This document shows, one piece after another, positions 14,379 through 17,253 of a DNA stretch of 17,253 nt. The stretch's first letter is position 1, and each line of letters opens with the position of its first letter. Location: assembly GCA_050122535.1 (NCBI GenBank), contig JASFIT010000049.1, positions 1-17,253 on the forward strand. The letters are read 5' to 3'. Under the pieces are notes generated by a model. That model saw only the letters and a program-made list of their open reading frames with translations, was not told the origin of the DNA and did no database searches. Both the position numbers and the translations under genes were made by a program. The stretch comes from JASFEQ01 sp050122535 (GTDB lineage: Bacteria; Desulfobacterota; DSM-4660; Desulfatiglandales; HGW-15).

Positions 14379-15140
14379 ATGGATTCTTTTGTCGCCAAAG
14401 GGGTTGGGCTCATACGCGAGTCGGAAAAGATTTTAGTTTTTACTGGGGCTGGGCTGAGTACAGAATCTGGGATACCTGATTTCCGGAGTCCAGGAGGGAT
14501 ATGGGAAAGATATGACCCTTCGGACTTCTACTTTCAGAAGATTGTCTCGGATGAAAAGACCAGGGAGAAATACTGGAAAATGAGTTCAGAGTTTTACCAG
14601 ATGATGAAAGATGCGGTCCCCAACCGGGCCCATCTGGCCATTGAAGCCTTGGAGCAGACAGGAAAACTGCTCGCCATTGTGACCCAGAACGTTGACCGGT
14701 TACACCATAAGGCGGGGAATTCACCGGATAAGATCATTGAGATTCACGGCACCACCTTTTCTGTCTCCTGTTTGAGTTGCAAAAAGGTCTATGACAGGGA
14801 TGAGATTGAAGAACGCCTTGGATCGGGTGTTAAAGTCCCCTATTGCGACGATTGTTCTGGCATTCTCAAGCCGGATACAATCTCTTTTGGCCAGGCCATG
14901 CCTGAGGACAAAATGGCGCAGTCCCTCATGCATGCACGGAATTGTGATCTCTGCATCGTGTTGGGCTCATCGCTGGTCGTCTATCCAGCGGCATCGGTCC
15001 CTATTCAAGCCGTTGAAACGGGTGCAAAATTGATGATCATTAATCGGGATGTGACACCCCTTGACCCCCATGCGGCCCTTTCAATCCATGATTCGGTGGC
15101 CAAGACCCTGGGGCAAATCATGGAAAAGCTTCGGCATTGA
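14379..15140 (+). CDS. Sir2 family NAD-dependent protein deacetylase
   Basis: A 253-residue sirtuin. It has the NAD-binding GAGLSTESGIPDFRS (23-37), TQNVDRLHHKAG (102-113), catalytic His123 (HGTTF), a zinc site of C131xxC134 and C156xxC159, and GSSLVVYPA near 196. It removes acyl groups from protein lysines, using NAD and releasing nicotinamide. PDFRSPGGIWERYDP resembles the Thermotoga-type deacetylase, and the Tyr-xx-Arg pair that marks desuccinylases (as in E. coli CobB) was not seen, so deacetylation is likely. GGGAGGT lies just upstream of ATG 14379. The 199 bp before it hold no gene. asd follows 119 bp after the stop with its own likely promoter. Confidence 0.94.
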   Translation: MDSFVAKGVGLIRESEKILVFTGAGLSTESGIPDFRSPGGIWERYDPSDFYFQKIVSDEKTREKYWKMSSEFYQMMKDAVPNRAHLAIEALEQTGKLLAIVTQNVDRLHHKAGNSPDKIIEIHGTTFSVSCLSCKKVYDRDEIEERLGSGVKVPYCDDCSGILKPDTISFGQAMPEDKMAQSLMHARNCDLCIVLGSSLVVYPAASVPIQAVETGAKLMIINRDVTPLDPHAALSIHDSVAKTLGQIMEKLRH

Positions 15141-15190
15141 TCGGGCATGGCCCGCCTTTCCCCTCTTCCAAGCCCATTTCATCTTTTCTC

Positions 15191-15219
15191 TTGAAACATT
15201 TTTCCATTATATTTATATA
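15191..15219 (+). promoter_or_regulatory. putative sigma-70 promoter for asd
   Basis: TTGAAA (15191-15196) and TATATA (15214-15219) are 17 bp apart in a strongly AT-rich stretch between the Sir2 gene and asd. The AT-rich context offers several alternative -10 registers, so the exact box is uncertain. Confidence 0.4.
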
Positions 15220-15259
15220 TTTATGTCTTGGCTGAAGATCAGTATCTAAGGAGGAAACC

Positions 15260-16375
15260 ATGCTCAGGATCGCTTTTGTGGGGTGGAGGGGAATGGTGGG
15301 TTCCGTTCTTATGGAACGGATGCTCACAGAGCAGAATTTTGGAGACTATGAACCGACCTTTTTCACCACCTCCAACGTGGGCGGTAAAGGACCTGATATC
15401 GGTCTGGACATCCCCCTTTTACAAGACGCCTTTGACGTCCAGCTTCTCTCTGAACAGGACATTGTAGTCACCTGCCAGGGAGGTGACTTTACAAAGAAGG
15501 TATATCCTGAATTACGCAAGAAGGGTTGGACGGGCTACTGGATAGACTCTGCATCCGCTCTCAGGATGGAGGATGACAGCATTATTGTGCTTGATCCGGT
15601 GAACCGCTCTGTGATCGATTCTGGGCTTTCCTCAGGGATAAAGACCTTCATAGGGGGCAATTGCACTGTAAGTCTCATGCTTTTGGCCCTCTCAGGGCTC
15701 TTTGCCGATGACCACATAGAATGGATATCCTCTATGACCTACCAAGCGGCCTCGGGCGCGGGGGCGAAGAATATGATTGAGCTGATTGCCCAAATGTCCG
15801 TCCTTGGTGACGCGGCAAAAGAGTCACTCGGTGATCCAGCATCCACGGCCATCCAGGTAGATGCCATCATAACGAAAGAACTCCGTAGCACGTCGCTACC
15901 CATGGATAATTTTGGGGTGCCTCTGGCCGCCAGCCTGATTCCCTGGATCGATTCGGCCATGGAATCTGGGCAAACCAAGGAGGAGTGGAAGGGGTTTGTG
16001 GAATCAAATAAGATCCTGCAGCCAAAGAAACCCATCCCCGTGGATGGCCTATGCGTTCGGGTAGGTGCGATGCGTTGTCACAGCCAGGGGTTTACCATCA
16101 AACTTGCAAAAGATATCCCCCTGGACGAGATTTCTGAGATGCTTGAAAAGGGTAACGAGTGGGTTAAGCTTGTACCCAATGATAAGGAATCGACCATTGA
16201 GAATCTGACACCCGCAGCCGTGAGCGGAACACTCACCATTCCCGTGGGTAGAATTCGAAAGATGCTATTTGGCCCGGAGTATATGGCTGCATTTTCGTGC
16301 GGAGACCAGCTCCTGTGGGGTGCTGCTGAGCCCATTCGTAGAATCTTGAATATAATCATTGAACACCTATCTTGA
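15260..16375 (+). CDS. asd: aspartate-semialdehyde dehydrogenase
   Basis: A 371-residue enzyme that reduces aspartyl phosphate to aspartate semialdehyde with NADPH, at the branch to diaminopimelate, lysine, threonine and methionine. The N-terminal nucleotide loop is VGWRGMVGSVLMERM (7-21), the catalytic cysteine is Cys135 in GGNCTVSLM, and the active-site histidine lies in GAMRCHSQGF. These match the long Gram-negative (E. coli) form, including cysteine numbering. Start: AAGGAGG is five bases before ATG 15260. It has a likely promoter of its own and is followed after 159 bp by selC, which has a separate promoter. Confidence 0.96.
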   Translation: MLRIAFVGWRGMVGSVLMERMLTEQNFGDYEPTFFTTSNVGGKGPDIGLDIPLLQDAFDVQLLSEQDIVVTCQGGDFTKKVYPELRKKGWTGYWIDSASALRMEDDSIIVLDPVNRSVIDSGLSSGIKTFIGGNCTVSLMLLALSGLFADDHIEWISSMTYQAASGAGAKNMIELIAQMSVLGDAAKESLGDPASTAIQVDAIITKELRSTSLPMDNFGVPLAASLIPWIDSAMESGQTKEEWKGFVESNKILQPKKPIPVDGLCVRVGAMRCHSQGFTIKLAKDIPLDEISEMLEKGNEWVKLVPNDKESTIENLTPAAVSGTLTIPVGRIRKMLFGPEYMAAFSCGDQLLWGAAEPIRRILNIIIEHLS

Positions 16376-16439
16376 CCCTCCGTGCAGATCAGGCTCCGTT
16401 GGGTTAGGTGCCTCTCGGGAACAGAGATCACATTATTGA

Positions 16440-16470
16440 AACCCAGAAGTTATATTCTGTAACCTGGGTT
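16440..16470. repeat. inverted repeat between asd and the selC promoter
   Basis: AACCCAG (16440-16446) pairs with CTGGGTT (16464-16470), and inside it GTTA pairs with TAAC, giving an 11-bp stem with a two-base bulge and a seven-base loop. No U-run follows, so it is at best a weak asd terminator. It ends seven bases before the selC -35 box and could instead be a protein-binding site. Confidence 0.4.
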
Positions 16471-16477
16471 AATCCGG

Positions 16478-16506
16478 TTGACACGGTCTGTTTCGCTGTT
16501 TAAGAT
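16478..16506 (+). promoter_or_regulatory. strong sigma-70 promoter for selC
   Basis: A perfect TTGACA (16478-16483), a 17-bp spacer and TAAGAT (16501-16506, five of six). The tRNA starts 28 bp beyond the -10 box. This is the best promoter match in the window and fits a stable RNA gene. Confidence 0.75.
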
Positions 16507-16534
16507 TCTTTTAAAATATCAATCGTAGCCTTGA

Positions 16535-16632
16535 GGAAGTGGATAGCTCACTGGTGGGGCTCCCGGACTTCAAATCCGGTGTGCCGGGCTAAAACCCTGG
16601 CAGGTGGGTTCGATTCCCATGCACTTCCGCCA
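16535..16632 (+). tRNA. selC: tRNA-Sec (anticodon TCA)
   Basis: A 98-nt tRNA with encoded CCA that inserts selenocysteine at UGA codons after charging by SerRS and conversion by SelA. The anticodon loop CTTCAAA holds TCA at 16570-16572, on a CCGGA/TCCGG stem. The long variable arm is GCCGGG/CCCTGGC, the D-stem AGCTC/GGGCT, and the T-arm GTGGG-TTCGATT-CCCAT. The acceptor arm is the long bacterial Sec form: GGAAGTG pairs with CACTTCC, but the eighth pair would be G16542-G16621, a mismatch, so seven pairs are clear. The long variable arm, the TCA anticodon and the G discriminator base make the call firm. Confidence 0.96.
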
Positions 16633-16641
16633 ACAGGAACC

Positions 16642-16686
16642 AATGAAGCCCTTTAAGATTAACCACTTACAGGGCTTCATTTTTTC
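16642..16686 (+). terminator. rho-independent terminator of selC
   Basis: AATGAAGCCCT (16642-16652) pairs perfectly, 11 bp, with AGGGCTTCATT (16671-16681) across an 18-base loop, followed by a T-run to 16685. It begins 10 bases after the tRNA's CCA. The 3' arm covers the stop codon of the opposing secreted-protein gene. Confidence 0.88.
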
Positions 16687-17030
16687 ATGTCTGGGTATGA
16701 ATACCGATATAGTGGCGGTAATGGGACAACGCGCTTTCCGCCCGTATCTCGTCCTGTCCATTCAAAGGGATACCAGGTACGGTGCGACCGTCCTTGCTTG
16801 TCTGCTTCTGGCCCTTCCCAACAGTCCATAGACCATGTCATTCCAGTGGCTGTATCCAAAAGAACGGATTGGGTGCTATCATTAAAGCCTTCATCATGTT
16901 GACAACCATATGTGACGGTCACAATTTGAAAACGTCCCACCTGAAGCTTCTGCCTTTCTTCGGCCGAAACACGCCCAATTAAAACCATGGCCAAAGAGAC
17001 AGTTGCCAAAATTGCAAACACTTCTTTCAT
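16677..17030 (-). CDS. small secreted protein with an LDTxTGxxW motif
   Basis: A 117-residue protein with an N-terminal signal peptide (MKEVFAILATVSLAMVLIG, likely cleaved after VSA at residue 23). The mature part starts with GRFQIVTV and has LLDTATGMTW at 57-66, a pattern I recognise from small periplasmic proteins of unknown function, in which a beta strand leads into a D-T-x-T-G turn and a Trp. Cys43 and Cys70 could form a disulfide. The C-terminus is rich in Pro, Tyr and Arg. AGGAGG lies seven bases before ATG 17030. It runs towards selC, and its stop lies in the selC terminator. Confidence 0.72.
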   Translation of the reverse strand: MKEVFAILATVSLAMVLIGRVSAEERQKLQVGRFQIVTVTYGCQHDEGFNDSTQSVLLDTATGMTWSMDCWEGPEADKQGRSHRTWYPFEWTGRDTGGKRVVPLPPLYRYSYPDMKK

Positions 17031-17034
17031 TCAT

Positions 17035-17148
17035 TCACCTCCTATTCTTTTTATGGGCTTTCATAGTGCCTATGAGGCTTTCCGCTCTCAGCGCGTTCAG
17101 GGAAATCTTCTGTTTCTTTCTTATACGCTCCTTTTCTGTTTTTTCCAC
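17035..17148 (-). CDS. possible tiny lysine-rich ORF upstream of the secreted protein
   Basis: A 37-codon reading starting at GTG 17148 gives MEKTEKERIRKKQKISLNAL and ends with a TGA four bases before the secreted-protein ATG; its last AGG AGG codons are that gene's ribosome site. It is highly charged and helix-like. Upstream the frame extends only to a TAG, with no ATG and only a weak ribosome site. It may be chance, a leader peptide, or the tail of a decayed gene. Confidence 0.25.
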   Translation of the reverse strand: MEKTEKERIRKKQKISLNALRAESLIGTMKAHKKNRR

Positions 17149-17253
17149 CAGCGCTTCATTAAGCCCTTCTGACTTCTAGGTTTCCCGGAATTGTGTGAAT
17201 TAATGGACACTCTGATTGTCCTTTTGTGTTCAAAAAACCACAGTTTTTCATGA
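17149..17253. other. right-edge intergenic sequence
   Basis: The last 100 or so bases hold no gene I can support on either strand. GGACA (17205-17209) and TGTCC (17217-17221) form a five-bp hairpin followed by TTTT, a weak terminator-like signal on the plus strand with no gene directly before it. Confidence 0.3.

Noticed and set aside
15142..15154. CGGGC-ATG-GCCCG hairpin after the Sir2 gene as a terminator
   Set aside because: Only five bp with a three-base loop and followed by a C-rich, interrupted T stretch; too weak to call.
16535..17253. Integrated island at the tRNA-Sec 3' end
   Set aside because: selC is a known insertion site, but no integrase, phage gene or repeat of the tRNA 3' end appears in the 620 bp after it; a genuine terminator follows directly.

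Overview
The window looks like chromosomal DNA from a selenocysteine-using, Gram-negative anaerobe or facultative anaerobe, most likely of the Desulfobacterota (former Deltaproteobacteria). This is inferred from a complete tRNA-Sec gene, a lipoprotein and class A penicillin-binding protein (PBP) of Gram-negative type, an E. coli-type aspartate-semialdehyde dehydrogenase, and GAG-rich interspersed repeats of a kind I associate with that phylum. No rRNA, CRISPR array, transposase or phage gene was seen.

Layout. (1) 1-521, minus strand: the start of a quinone oxidoreductase-like gene and a small helical protein of unknown function. (2) 724-7868, plus strand: an ATP-grasp ligase, then a repeat element (A) filling the gap before a run of four closely spaced genes: a very large class A PBP, a helical-repeat lipoprotein, an FxsA-like membrane protein and a PfkB sugar kinase. 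A terminator at 8125-8157 faces this run. (3) 8136-13365, minus strand: ferritin-like di-iron protein, element B, a COG1751 pyruvate-kinase-C-like protein, an M29 aminopeptidase, element C, a TIM-barrel sugar isomerase/epimerase-like protein, a DUF2784 membrane protein and DNA polymerase IV. (4) 13595-16375, plus strand: a glyoxalase II-like metallo-beta-lactamase hydrolase, a Sir2 deacetylase and asd. (5) 16478-16686: selC with its own near-consensus promoter and a strong terminator. (6) 16677-17253, minus strand: a small secreted protein, possibly preceded by a tiny lysine-rich ORF.

How the genes fit together. The PBP and lipoprotein overlap and probably work at the cell envelope; asd feeds diaminopimelate, lysine, threonine and methionine synthesis. 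DinB does translesion synthesis, and the ferritin-like protein may handle iron or peroxide. selC would decode UGA in selenoproteins encoded elsewhere. Most of the window is ordinary housekeeping content.

The most interesting non-coding signal is a family of structured repeats. Elements A (352 bp) and B (338 bp) share GAG-rich terminal inverted repeats, paired internal hairpins and a GC-rich palindromic core. The hairpin stems differ in sequence between copies but still pair. Element C is a 93-bp inverted repeat of a different family. Each element almost exactly fills the gap between two same-strand genes, and A appears to supply the Shine-Dalgarno sequence of the PBP gene.
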